From Treponema sp. (GTDB lineage: Bacteria > Spirochaetota > Spirochaetia > Treponematales > Treponemataceae): a stretch of 33,438 nucleotides of DNA. The position numbers and the translations under genes are program-made. The notes beneath the pieces are model-generated. The model worked only from the letters and a program-made list of their open reading frames with translations, ran no database searches and was not told the origin of the DNA. The stretch spans positions 1 through 33,438 of the forward strand of contig JAGCTZ010000030.1 in assembly GCA_017963165.1 (NCBI GenBank), written 5' to 3'. Below, in pieces: positions 1-7,354 of this stretch (position 1 is the stretch's first letter; each line of letters begins with the position of its first letter).

Positions 1-2247
1 CACAAGTTCCGTCGCGGTCCTCAGGCAGAAAGTCACCTTTATAATCCTGAGACAATCGTGGCTCTTCAGCAGGCAACCCGCAACGGAGACTACGCACGCT
101 TTAAGGAATATACAGCTCTTGTTGATTCAAATGATCATCCTCATACTCTGCGTGCAATGCTCGACTTCAACTATGAGTCTGGCAAAGAGATTTCAATTGA
201 TGAAGTAGAAAGCGTAGATGAAATCGTTAATCGCTTTAAGACCGGTGCCATGTCTTACGGTTCAATTTCTGAAGAAGCCCACAAGTGCATGGCAGCCGCT
301 ATGAATCACCTTCACGGAAAATCAAACTCTGGTGAAGGTGGAGAAAAGCCAGAGCGCCTCGGTACAGAATACAACTCAGCTATCAAACAGGTTGCTTCGG
401 GACGCTTTGGTGTTACAGAAGAATACCTGCTCAGTGCAACAGAAATACAGATTAAAATGGCACAGGGGGCAAAGCCTGGAGAAGGCGGTCACTTACCTGG
501 TAAAAAAGTATATCCATGGATTGCAAAAACACGTTATGCAACTCCAGGTGTAGCACTTATTTCGCCGCCACCACATCACGATATTTATTCTATTGAAGAT
601 CTTGCACAGCTTATTTACGATTTGAAAAATGCAAATCGTGCAGCCCGAATAAGTGTAAAGCTTGTTAGTGAAGCAGGCGTTGGTACAATTGCCGCAGGTG
701 TTGCAAAAGCTGGTGCACAGGTAATTTTAATTAGTGGTCACGACGGTGGTACTGGTGCTGCTCCAATAAGCTCTATTCATCATGCAGGTCTTCCTTGGGA
801 GCTTGGCCTTGCCGAAACTCATCAGACCTTGATTCAAAACGGATTGCGTGGTCGCGTAGTAATAGAAACAGACGGTAAGCTTATGAGCGGCCGTGATGTA
901 GTAATTGCAGCCCTTCTTGGTGCAGAAGAATTTGGTTTTGCAACTGCTCCTCTTATTGCAATGGGCTGTTCAATGATGCGCGTATGCCAGCTCGATACCT
1001 GTCCATTTGGTGTTGCAACTCAAAACGAAAAGCTCCGTGCAAAATTCCCGGGCAAACCAGAATACGTAGAAAACTTTATGAAGTTCATTGCTCAGGAAAT
1101 GCGCGAGATTATGGCAAAACTTGGAGTTCGTTCCGTAGAAGAACTTTGTGGTCGAACAGATCTTCTTAAGCTCAAGGATAAGCAGGGCTTTAAGAGGGCA
1201 GGGCTTGTTGATATGGGACGCGTTCTGGCGAACGCTGAAGGTGACAGGTCCCAGGTTCCAGGTTCTAGGGATGAATGGAAAGCCGATCGCTCACTGTTTG
1301 ACTTTAAGCTTGAAAAAACAATAGACCTTACAAAATTGGTTCCTGATTTTGAAAAATTATCAGATGTGTCATTCTCGGGCTTGACCCGGGAATCTCTTAT
1401 CCCAATCCAATCAATCGACCGCACGGTTGGTACAATTCTTGGAAGCGAAATTCAGAAGAAATATGGCAACACACTTGCCGATGACACCTTCTGCGTAAAC
1501 TTTGCAGGAGGAGCCGGCCAGAGCTTTGGTGCTTTTATTCCAAAGGGACTTACGCTCCGCCTTACAGGCGATGCAAACGATGCATTTGGTAAGGGCTTGA
1601 GCGGCGGTAAGCTTGTAATCAAAAAGCCGGCCGGTTTTGACGGAGACGCTGTTTCAAATATCATCGTCGGTAACGTAGCGCTATTTGGTGCTACAAGCGG
1701 AACTGCATTTATAAACGGTGTCGCAGGTGAACGCTTCTGCGTACGAAACTCCGGAGCAACAGTTGTTGCCGAAGGTTGTGGTGACCATGGTCTTGAATAC
1801 ATGACAGGTGGTACAGCAGTAATCCTTGGTGGAACTGGAAAAAATCTTTGTGCCGGTATGAGCGGTGGTGTGGCTTACGTACTTGATGAAAATCACGATC
1901 TTTACAAGAGACTTAATCACGAGCTTGTAAAGATGTACGCGCTTGATGATGAAACAACAACCTTGAAAGCCTCTGGGGTCCCTGAGCCTGTCGAAGGGGA
2001 CGAAGAGTATTCAATAACGTCGCCAGATGAATCACTTCTTCATTCTCTCATCGAACAGCATGCAAAAGAAACAGAAAGTGAACGCGCTAAAGAGATTCTT
2101 GCAAACTGGGAAAAATGGCGTACCTGCTTTAAGAAAATCATTCCAAATGATTATCTGAAAATCGTGACAGAAATTTATTCAGAAGAAAAGAAAGGAATTG
2201 AACACGAAGAAGCATTGCTTACAGCCTTTAGAAAGTGTACAGCTTAA
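1..2247 (+). CDS. gltB: Glutamate synthase large subunit, C-terminal part (5' truncated by window)
   Basis: This enzyme makes two glutamates from 2-oxoglutarate and glutamine using electrons delivered by GltD. The frame is open from base 1 (H-K-F-R-R-G-P), so the start lies outside the window; 748 residues are visible. Window residues about 60-390 are the FMN-binding synthase domain with the motifs KPGEGGHLPG, SGHDGGTGAAP and GLRGRV. Cysteines near residues 323-334 (CSMMRVCQLDTC) are the 3Fe-4S ligands. Residues about 490-650 are the glycine-rich GXGXG beta-helix domain (GGAGQSFGAF). Three stretches look inserted between conserved blocks: a CAGGTYC heptamer repeat (1245-1265), a palindrome read as FSGLTRES (1367-1396), and a repeat read as GVPEPVEGD (1975-1999). 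The reading frame stays open through all three. A strong hairpin terminator follows the stop. The family call is secure; the inserts are my inference from comparison with remembered GltB sequences. Confidence 0.96.
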   Translation, partial: HKFRRGPQAESHLYNPETIVALQQATRNGDYARFKEYTALVDSNDHPHTLRAMLDFNYESGKEISIDEVESVDEIVNRFKTGAMSYGSISEEAHKCMAAAMNHLHGKSNSGEGGEKPERLGTEYNSAIKQVASGRFGVTEEYLLSATEIQIKMAQGAKPGEGGHLPGKKVYPWIAKTRYATPGVALISPPPHHDIYSIEDLAQLIYDLKNANRAARISVKLVSEAGVGTIAAGVAKAGAQVILISGHDGGTGAAPISSIHHAGLPWELGLAETHQTLIQNGLRGRVVIETDGKLMSGRDVVIAALLGAEEFGFATAPLIAMGCSMMRVCQLDTCPFGVATQNEKLRAKFPGKPEYVENFMKFIAQEMREIMAKLGVRSVEELCGRTDLLKLKDKQGFKRAGLVDMGRVLANAEGDRSQVPGSRDEWKADRSLFDFKLEKTIDLTKLVPDFEKLSDVSFSGLTRESLIPIQSIDRTVGTILGSEIQKKYGNTLADDTFCVNFAGGAGQSFGAFIPKGLTLRLTGDANDAFGKGLSGGKLVIKKPAGFDGDAVSNIIVGNVALFGATSGTAFINGVAGERFCVRNSGATVVAEGCGDHGLEYMTGGTAVILGGTGKNLCAGMSGGVAYVLDENHDLYKRLNHELVKMYALDDETTTLKASGVPEPVEGDEEYSITSPDESLLHSLIEQHAKETESERAKEILANWEKWRTCFKKIIPNDYLKIVTEIYSEEKKGIEHEEALLTAFRKCTA
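1245..1270 (+). repeat. Heptamer tandem repeat in gltB
   Basis: CAGGTCC, CAGGTTC and CAGGTTC stand head to tail (1245-1265), followed by TAGGG. gltB reads the stretch as DRSQVPGSRDE between the FMN domain and the GXGXG domain, where GltB proteins vary. Confidence 0.6.
1367..1396 (+). repeat. Palindromic repeat in gltB (ATTCTCGGG-CTTGA-CCCGGGAAT)
   Basis: A 9-bp stem (1371-1379 with 1385-1393, one G-T pair) with a 5-nt loop is read as FSGLTRES in gltB. Repeats of the type CGGGCTTGACCCGGGAAT are familiar as dispersed intergenic palindromes in other bacteria. It is the second family of frame-compatible repeat in this gene. Confidence 0.65.
1975..1999 (+). repeat. Dispersed CCTGAGCCTGTCGAAGGG repeat inside gltB
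   Basis: The 25-bp copy is read in the forward frame as GVPEPVEGD. It lies in a loop between the GXGXG beta-helix and the C-terminal helix region (SLIEQHAKETESERAKEIL), where GltB proteins I remember have about 15-18 fewer residues. Confidence 0.9.
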
Positions 2248-2252
2248 AGAAT

Positions 2253-2317
2253 AAGTAAAGTAGATTTTATAACAAATTGTTCTACATTAAATTGTATAAA
2301 ATCTACTTTACTTTTTT
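2253..2317 (+). terminator. Rho-independent terminator after gltB
   Basis: A perfect 19-bp stem (2253-2271 with 2295-2313) encloses a 23-nt loop and is followed by a T-run starting inside the right arm. It begins 6 nt after the gltB stop and ends about 26 nt before the lipase start, so it probably separates gltB from the lipase gene. The stem is AT-rich but long. The left side is A-rich, so weak function on the opposite strand is possible. Confidence 0.8.
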
Positions 2318-2342
2318 AATTTTCATCATTATATTAAAAATC

Positions 2343-3512
2343 ATGAAATACACCAGACTCAAAATAATGGCTCTTACAGCCACATTAACTTTGTTTTTAT
2401 CGGCCTGTTCATCTGTGGACACAAAAAAAGAAAATCTTAAATTTAGCAGCGGTGAATGGAATACAAATTATACATATGTGTTTGTTCATGGTCTTTCGGG
2501 TTGGGGGCATTATGATTTTCAGAATAAATTTTTTCCTTACTGGGGCTTGAAAAACGGCTCTTTGATGAAAGCTCTTAGAAAAGAAGGTTTTAAAACTTAT
2601 GATGCATCAGTAGCTCCACATGGAAGTGCCTGGGACAGAGCCTGCGAATTATATGCCCAGTTAACAGGAAGCCTCACAGATTACGGAAAAGAACATTCTG
2701 AACGTTGTGGGCATGCCCGCTATGGAAAAGATTTTTCTAAAAATCCGCTTATACCGGTTTGGGATAGTGAAAATAAAATCAATATTTTAGGTCATTCCTT
2801 TGGTGGTGTAACAGTTAGACTTCTTGCCCATCTTATGGATCAGGGCTCTCTGGCAGAACAGGAAGCAACTCCTGCAGAAGAATTGAGTCCCTTGTTCGCT
2901 GGAGGCCACGCAGACTGGTTTTATTCTGTAACAACTCTTGCTGCTCCTCATAATGGTACTTCTGTTTATCATATTCCGGATGACAATCCTGCTCCAAAAA
3001 CAGGCAGACAAAAAGCAATGGATAAGGCTAATACTGCAAAAAAAGACGGAAGACTGGATTATGATTATGCCGATTTTGATATGCACATTCAGAATGCAAA
3101 AGTAATAAATAAATGGCTTACAACTCTGCCGAATGTTTATTATTTTTCAATTCCTTGCAGTGCAACAAAAATGGCAGAAGATGGAACACAAGAACCAATT
3201 CCGGAAATGATGGAAGAAATGTTTCAACGAAGCTCCCTGCGTATGGGGCATTTTGAAGGCGTAACCTTTGACGGATTAACACTGGGAAAAGAATGGCAGG
3301 AAAACGATGGTTTAGTTAACACCATTTCTGCAATGGCACCAGACTATGCTCCGCAGAAAAGGTTTTCAGTAAATACAGTACCAGAAAAAGGCATCTGGTA
3401 TATCATGCCAACTTATGAAGGTGATCATATGGCTCTTCAGGGAGGCTTTACAATTAAAAACGATATAAACGATTTTTACATTGAACACTTAAACCTTATA
3501 AATCAATTATAA
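2343..3512 (+). CDS. Secreted lipoprotein lipase, family I.5-like (zinc/thermoalkalophilic lipase type)
   Basis: This is a predicted triacylglycerol lipase anchored as a lipoprotein. The ATG at 2343 gives a short basic N-terminus, a hydrophobic run and the lipobox LSAC (Cys22). The oxyanion region is FVHGLSGWG. The nucleophile is Ser152 in GHSFGG; Asp322 (ENDG) and His362 (GDHM) complete a triad. The blocks SAWDRACELYAQL, HSERCGHARYG and SPLFAGGHADW match the Geobacillus/Staphylococcus family I.5 lipases, including positions that bind structural zinc there (Asp in WDRAC, His in KEH and GHAR, Asp near FDMH). The protein has 389 residues, the usual size. An upstream in-frame TTG at 2277 lies inside the gltB terminator loop and is not credible as a start. 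The gene sits between gltB and gltD with its own spacing on both sides, which suggests insertion into a glt locus. No convincing promoter was found. Confidence 0.9.
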   Translation: MKYTRLKIMALTATLTLFLSACSSVDTKKENLKFSSGEWNTNYTYVFVHGLSGWGHYDFQNKFFPYWGLKNGSLMKALRKEGFKTYDASVAPHGSAWDRACELYAQLTGSLTDYGKEHSERCGHARYGKDFSKNPLIPVWDSENKINILGHSFGGVTVRLLAHLMDQGSLAEQEATPAEELSPLFAGGHADWFYSVTTLAAPHNGTSVYHIPDDNPAPKTGRQKAMDKANTAKKDGRLDYDYADFDMHIQNAKVINKWLTTLPNVYYFSIPCSATKMAEDGTQEPIPEMMEEMFQRSSLRMGHFEGVTFDGLTLGKEWQENDGLVNTISAMAPDYAPQKRFSVNTVPEKGIWYIMPTYEGDHMALQGGFTIKNDINDFYIEHLNLINQL

Positions 3513-3554
3513 AGAATTAATTGTAAAACACAAAAAATGAGCCAGCAAAAAAAT

Positions 3555-3594
3555 GAGGTCTTGAAATAAGAGCTCAAAAATGTTAAAGTATATT
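3555..3594 (+). promoter_or_regulatory. Possible promoter region and small hairpin upstream of gltD
   Basis: A 21-nt imperfect hairpin (3555-3575) overlaps TTGAAA (3561-3566). Seventeen bases further on is TAAAGT (3584-3589), and TATATT overlaps it at 3589-3594. Either could serve as a -10 box, placing the start of transcription only a few bases before the conserved hairpin at 3604. The -10 assignment is ambiguous and the call is weak. Confidence 0.4.
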
Positions 3595-3603
3595 AATAAC
3601 GAC

Positions 3604-3666
3604 AAAGAGGTCGTAGATAAAATTTTGTATATACACAAGATTTTGTCTACGGCCTCTTTTTTTTGT
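3604..3666 (+). terminator. Leader hairpin with U-tract directly before gltD (attenuator candidate)
   Basis: A stem of about 25 bp (3604-3628 with 3635-3659), with a few G-T pairs and a six-base loop ATATAC, runs straight into a stretch of eight T's. It has the form of an intrinsic terminator, yet the gltD start codon lies only about 20 nt later. Read-through therefore seems required for gltD expression if transcription starts upstream. Its ends (GAGGTCGTAGATA and GTCTACGGCCTCTTTT) match the hairpin in the pyrG leader in the same sense orientation. Confidence 0.75.
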
Positions 3667-3681
3667 TTGCGAGGTACGACT

Positions 3682-5241
3682 ATGTCAAAACCAACTGGAT
3701 TCATGGACTATACAAGAGTAGAAAATGGCAATATTGAGCCGCTGGAGAGAATTACAAACTTTAAGGAGTTTCACCCCAAACTTGATGAAAAAGCAAGACG
3801 GGAACAGTCTGCCCGCTGTATGAACTGCGGAGTTCCAATGTGTGGCTCTGCCATTAAACTTAAGGGAATGGTAACAGGCTGTCCTCTTCATAACTTTATT
3901 CCGGAATGGAACGATGCCCTTTATAACGGCCAGTTTGATATGGCTGCCTGGAGGCTTTTAAAAACTTCGAGCTTCCCTGAATTTACAGGCCGTGTTTGTC
4001 CGGCACTTTGTGAAAAGGCATGTAACTGTGGAAATCCCGCTGTGGGAGAAGGTCCTGTTACTGTTCACGACAACGAATTATTTATAATAGAAAAGGCTTT
4101 TGAAACAGGTTATATGAAGCCTCAGATTCCGGCAAAACGTTCCGGTAAAAAAGTTGCTGTAATTGGTTCTGGCCCAAGCGGACTTGCGGTTGCAGACTGG
4201 CTCAACAGACGTGGCCATAATGTTACTGTTTTTGAACGCGAAAACAAAGCTGGCGGACTTTTGATGTATGGTATTCCTAACATGAAACTCGAAAAATCAA
4301 TCATTGAGCGAAGAGTCCAGCTTATGAAAGATGAAGGTGTTGAATTTGTTTTTAATGCCGATGTTGGCCGTTCAACTTCTGCAGATCATATCTTAAATGA
4401 ATATGATGCAGTGGCCCTTTGCTGTGGTGCAAAAAAGGCACGTTCCCTTAATGCTGCAGGAATAGATACAAACGGAGTTTTCTTTGCTGTAGATTTTCTT
4501 ACACGCGTTACAAAGTGTGTTATTTCTACAAGCGAAGCGCTTGAAAAAATAAAGATGCAGCCAACAAACGGCCAGATTGCCCAGATGCTTCAGGAACGTT
4601 ATGGCATTGAAGTAGAAGGAAAACATGTTGTAATAGTTGGTGGTGGTGACACAGGAAACGACTGCTGCGGTTCTGCAATAAGACTTGGAGCTGCAAGCGT
4701 TACACAGATAGAAATGATGCCTTGTCCGCCCGTTGAACGAACTAAAGATAATCCATGGCCGGAGTGGCCTAAAACCTTAAAGGTAGATTACGGAGCAGAA
4801 GAATCAATTGCAAAATTTGGTCATGACCCTCGTGTTTATGAAACAACTGTAAAAGAAGTAATAAGCGAAAACGGCCATATTACTGCTGTAAAAACAATAG
4901 AAGTTGAATTCCAGACAATCGAAGGAAAGCGTCAGCTTGTAGAACGCGCCGGTACAGAAAAGACACTGCCATGCGACCTCCTCCTTGTCGCAGCAGGTTT
5001 TACCGGTTGCGAAGAATATACAGCAAATGCTTTTGATGTTGAGCTGGGAGCAAGAGGAACAGTTGCAACAATAGGGGCTCTTCGAGGGCCTCAGGGACCC
5101 CAGGAATCCTACGTAACAAACAATCAAAAAATTTTTACTGCCGGAGATATGCATCGCGGTCAGTCGCTTGTTGTCTGGGCAATTGCCGAAGGTCGTGAAT
5201 GCGCAAAGCAGATTGATGAGTTTTTGCTTTCCAGAGGTTAA
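3682..5241 (+). CDS. gltD: Glutamate synthase small subunit (NAD(P)H-dependent)
   Basis: This subunit feeds electrons from NAD(P)H through FAD and 4Fe-4S clusters to GltB. The ATG at 3682 (MSKPTGFMDY) is chosen over the upstream in-frame start at 3580 because it matches the family N-terminus and has GAGG 7 nt upstream; the longer start would translate the leader hairpin. The length is 519 residues. Cluster cysteines are visible in ARCMNCGVPMCG, TGCPLHN and GRVCPALCEKACNCG. The FAD motif is GSGPSGLAVADWL, the NAD(P)H motif is GGGDTGNDC, and the C-terminal FAD contact is AGDMHRGQSLVVWA. Near the C-terminus GALRGPQGPQ (5077-5103) looks like a degenerate copy of the dispersed repeat. The gene forms an operon with purF, whose start is 2 nt after its stop. 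It is separated from gltB by the lipase gene. Confidence 0.96.
   Translation: MSKPTGFMDYTRVENGNIEPLERITNFKEFHPKLDEKARREQSARCMNCGVPMCGSAIKLKGMVTGCPLHNFIPEWNDALYNGQFDMAAWRLLKTSSFPEFTGRVCPALCEKACNCGNPAVGEGPVTVHDNELFIIEKAFETGYMKPQIPAKRSGKKVAVIGSGPSGLAVADWLNRRGHNVTVFERENKAGGLLMYGIPNMKLEKSIIERRVQLMKDEGVEFVFNADVGRSTSADHILNEYDAVALCCGAKKARSLNAAGIDTNGVFFAVDFLTRVTKCVISTSEALEKIKMQPTNGQIAQMLQERYGIEVEGKHVVIVGGGDTGNDCCGSAIRLGAASVTQIEMMPCPPVERTKDNPWPEWPKTLKVDYGAEESIAKFGHDPRVYETTVKEVISENGHITAVKTIEVEFQTIEGKRQLVERAGTEKTLPCDLLLVAAGFTGCEEYTANAFDVELGARGTVATIGALRGPQGPQESYVTNNQKIFTAGDMHRGQSLVVWAIAEGRECAKQIDEFLLSRG
5080..5101 (-). repeat. Degenerate copy of the CCTGAGCCTGTCGAAGGG repeat in gltD
   Basis: The plus strand reads CTTCGAGGGCCTCAGGGACC at 5080-5099, followed by CC. 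This differs from the reverse form of the repeat (CTTCGACAGGCTCAGGGACC) at only a few positions. In gltD it encodes LRGPQGP in a loop before the conserved YVTNNQKIFTAGD block. Because the copy is diverged, chance similarity cannot be fully excluded. Confidence 0.5.
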
Positions 5242-5243
5242 TC

Positions 5244-6749
5244 ATGGGCGTTTATGACGAATGCGGTGTCGTAGGAATTTACGGTGCCGAAAATGCAGCG
5301 GCTCTTTCTTATTTTGCCCTGACAAGTCTTCAGCATCGCGGACAGGAAAGTGCAGGAATTGCGGTATCCGACGGAAATAAAATTAAACTTCACAAGAATA
5401 TGGGCCTTGTAAGCGAAGTTTTTGAACAGGGCCATTTTGAATCTCTGGACGGCAATATTGCTGTTGGTCATGTTCGTTATGCAACAGCGGGTGGTCGAAC
5501 AATTGATAATGCTCAGCCATTTATGAACTCTTTTAAAAACGGATCAATTGCTCTTGCTCATAATGGCCAGCTTGTAAATCACACAAAGCTTCATGAACTT
5601 TTAGAAGACAGCGGAAGTACATTTTCGAGCACAAGCGACAGTGAAGTCATCTTAAAACTGATTGTACGCAAATACATAGAAAACGGCGGGAAGCTTGGAA
5701 GCCCCAATGATTCAAATTCCAACGAAGCAGAAAAACAAAAGAGATTTATAGAAGCCGTAAAACAAGCTGTTCAAAAAATCAAAGGATCCTTCGCACTGAC
5801 CATTATGACAGAGAACCTTTTGATTGGAGTTAGAGATCCTAATGGAATAAGACCTTTGTGTTTGGGAAAAATAAAATTGTCACACGGATTAGATTTTGCT
5901 AACGCAAAACCTGAAGGAAAAACTAAAGTAATAGAACCAGGCGGGGACCCTGAGGCTCTCGAAGGGCCGGGGAATGCTTTTATTCTTACCTCTGAATCCT
6001 GCGCCATCGATGCTGTAAACGGACAATTCCTGCGCGATGTTGAACCGGGCGAAATTGTCGTGATTAATAAAGACGGACTTCAGTCTATAAAATATACTCA
6101 GGATAAAAAGTGTACCTGCATTTTTGAATATGTTTATTTTGCACGACCAGATTCTGTAATTGACGGTATTTCTGTCCAGGAAGCGCGTTATAAAATGGGG
6201 CAGGTGCTTGCAGAAGAATCGCCTGTAGATGCTGATATTGTTATTGGTGTTCCAGATAGTGGACTTGGAGCTGCTCAAGGTTATGCAAGAGCAAGCGGTG
6301 TTCCTTATGGAATGGGAATTATCAAGAATAAATATATAGGCCGAACATTTATTGCTCCAACCCAAAAGGAACGTGAAAACATGGTTTTTGTAAAGCTCAA
6401 CGCAATCCGCAGCGATCTTGAAGGAAAACGTGTTATTGTTATTGATGATTCAATTGTCCGTGGAACTACAAGTCGTCGTCTTGTGCAGATTCTTAGACGC
6501 GCTGGTGCAAAAGAAGTTCACTTCAGAGTTTCGTCACCACCTGTAAAATTTCCATGCCACCTTGGAATAGATACTCCAAGCAAAAACGAACTTATTTCGA
6601 GTACACATGAGCTTGAAGAAATCCGACAGGAAATAGGCGCAGATTCTCTTGCTTTTATAAGTCTTGAAGGAATGCTCCGCGCGTTAGGTGCTGCTAACGG
6701 TTGTGACGGTTTTTGTGAGGGTTGTTTTTCCGGCGAGTATCCAGTGTAG
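5244..6749 (+). CDS. purF: Amidophosphoribosyltransferase (first step of purine synthesis)
   Basis: The enzyme transfers glutamine amide nitrogen to PRPP to give phosphoribosylamine. The ATG at 5244 lies 2 nt after the gltD stop and has AGAGG within the gltD end. A six-residue leader precedes CGVVGIYG, so Cys7 is the probable processed catalytic cysteine of the N-terminal glutaminase domain (QHRGQESAGI and HNGQL motifs). The PRPP loop is VIVIDDSIVRGTTSRR. Cysteines in CHLGID and CDGFCEGCFSG are those of the 4Fe-4S type found in Bacillus-like PurF. The protein has 501 residues, a little long. Extra residues lie before ILTSESCA, where PGGDPEALEGPG (5943-5968) resembles the dispersed repeat. Pairing purF with gltD links purine synthesis to glutamine supply. 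Confidence 0.97.
   Translation: MGVYDECGVVGIYGAENAAALSYFALTSLQHRGQESAGIAVSDGNKIKLHKNMGLVSEVFEQGHFESLDGNIAVGHVRYATAGGRTIDNAQPFMNSFKNGSIALAHNGQLVNHTKLHELLEDSGSTFSSTSDSEVILKLIVRKYIENGGKLGSPNDSNSNEAEKQKRFIEAVKQAVQKIKGSFALTIMTENLLIGVRDPNGIRPLCLGKIKLSHGLDFANAKPEGKTKVIEPGGDPEALEGPGNAFILTSESCAIDAVNGQFLRDVEPGEIVVINKDGLQSIKYTQDKKCTCIFEYVYFARPDSVIDGISVQEARYKMGQVLAEESPVDADIVIGVPDSGLGAAQGYARASGVPYGMGIIKNKYIGRTFIAPTQKERENMVFVKLNAIRSDLEGKRVIVIDDSIVRGTTSRRLVQILRRAGAKEVHFRVSSPPVKFPCHLGIDTPSKNELISSTHELEEIRQEIGADSLAFISLEGMLRALGAANGCDGFCEGCFSGEYPV
5943..5968 (+). repeat. Degenerate copy of the CCTGAGCCTGTCGAAGGG repeat in purF
   Basis: This stretch matches the gltB/pyrG copies at about 23 of 26 positions and encodes GDPEALEGP. 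It lies in a segment of PurF that has no counterpart in the PurF proteins I remember, just before the ILTSESCA block. Confidence 0.6.
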
Positions 6750-6785
6750 TTATCAGTGTAATTATAAATTTAATTATCAGTTTAA

Positions 6786-7352
6786 TTAACCGTAAGCTTT
6801 TATTACTTCTTCTGCAACTGCTGTACGCTTCATGCTGCGGTCCATAGCCTGCTTTTCTATGTAACGATGTGCTTCCTGTTCGGTCATACTCATGTTCTGC
6901 ATCAAAAGCATTTTTGCACGGTTTACCTGCTTGATTTCTTCCATCTTTACCTTAAGCTTTGTTGTCTGACTCGAAAGCACCTGCACCTTATATTGAACAG
7001 CAATTGCCACTTTAATCATATTGTAAAAATAAAACTGGTCAAAAGGATTTGTGATAGAAATTATTCCATAGCCTTCGACACGATAACTTACTTCTTCGAA
7101 AAGCTGGGGTGGGGTAAGCAGAAGAATTGTACTTAAGCCTTCAGAGGCGTCTATTGCAAAATCAGAACCTTCGCCATCTGCATAATCTACAAGAATGATA
7201 TTGTAAACACGTTCAGAGGTACGACGGCGTGCTTCGTTAAAGTCGCTCAATACTTCTGTTTCAAAGAGCGGCTGTACGAGCATAGTGCTAACTATCGAGG
7301 AAAGCTTTGAATCTTTGGTTACAACCAGAACGCTGTGAGTATCTTCTGTCAT
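6786..7352 (-). CDS. ANTAR-domain response regulator (putative RNA-binding antiterminator)
   Basis: The protein has 188 residues. Residues about 5-115 form a receiver-like fold with Asp56 in LVDY and Thr80. The usual conserved lysine before Pro-Phe is replaced by Asn102 (ITNPF), and only one acidic residue follows the first strand, so this may be a pseudo-receiver. A helical linker (about 120-140) leads to an ANTAR domain (about 135-186: KMEEIKQVNRAKMLLMQ, then TEQEAHRYIEKQAMDRSM). ANTAR proteins bind paired hexaloop RNA hairpins and prevent termination. The start lies 2 nt after the glnA stop, so translation is probably coupled. ANTAR regulators beside glnA are known in clostridia (NitR type). 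No partner histidine kinase is visible. A role in nitrogen control is likely from context but the target RNA is unknown. Confidence 0.9.
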   Translation of the reverse strand: MTEDTHSVLVVTKDSKLSSIVSTMLVQPLFETEVLSDFNEARRRTSERVYNIILVDYADGEGSDFAIDASEGLSTILLLTPPQLFEEVSYRVEGYGIISITNPFDQFYFYNMIKVAIAVQYKVQVLSSQTTKLKVKMEEIKQVNRAKMLLMQNMSMTEQEAHRYIEKQAMDRSMKRTAVAEEVIKAYG

Positions 7353-7354
7353 TT

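Noticed and set aside
2277..2342. Longer lipase start at a TTG codon
   Set aside because: It would start inside the gltB terminator and spoil the lipoprotein signal peptide that begins at 2343.
3555..3575. Minus-strand terminator downstream of a hypothetical antisense gene
   Set aside because: The hairpin plus T-run exists on that strand, but no minus-strand gene reads into it, so it is treated as possible promoter-region structure only.
3541..3660. Classical ANTAR dual-hexaloop target in the gltD leader
   Set aside because: The hairpin loop is ATATAC, without G at position 4, and no second hexaloop stem with A1/G4 was found. Any ANTAR control here would be atypical.
3580..3681. Longer gltD start
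   Set aside because: It would translate the leader hairpin; the family N-terminus and a ribosome binding site support 3682.
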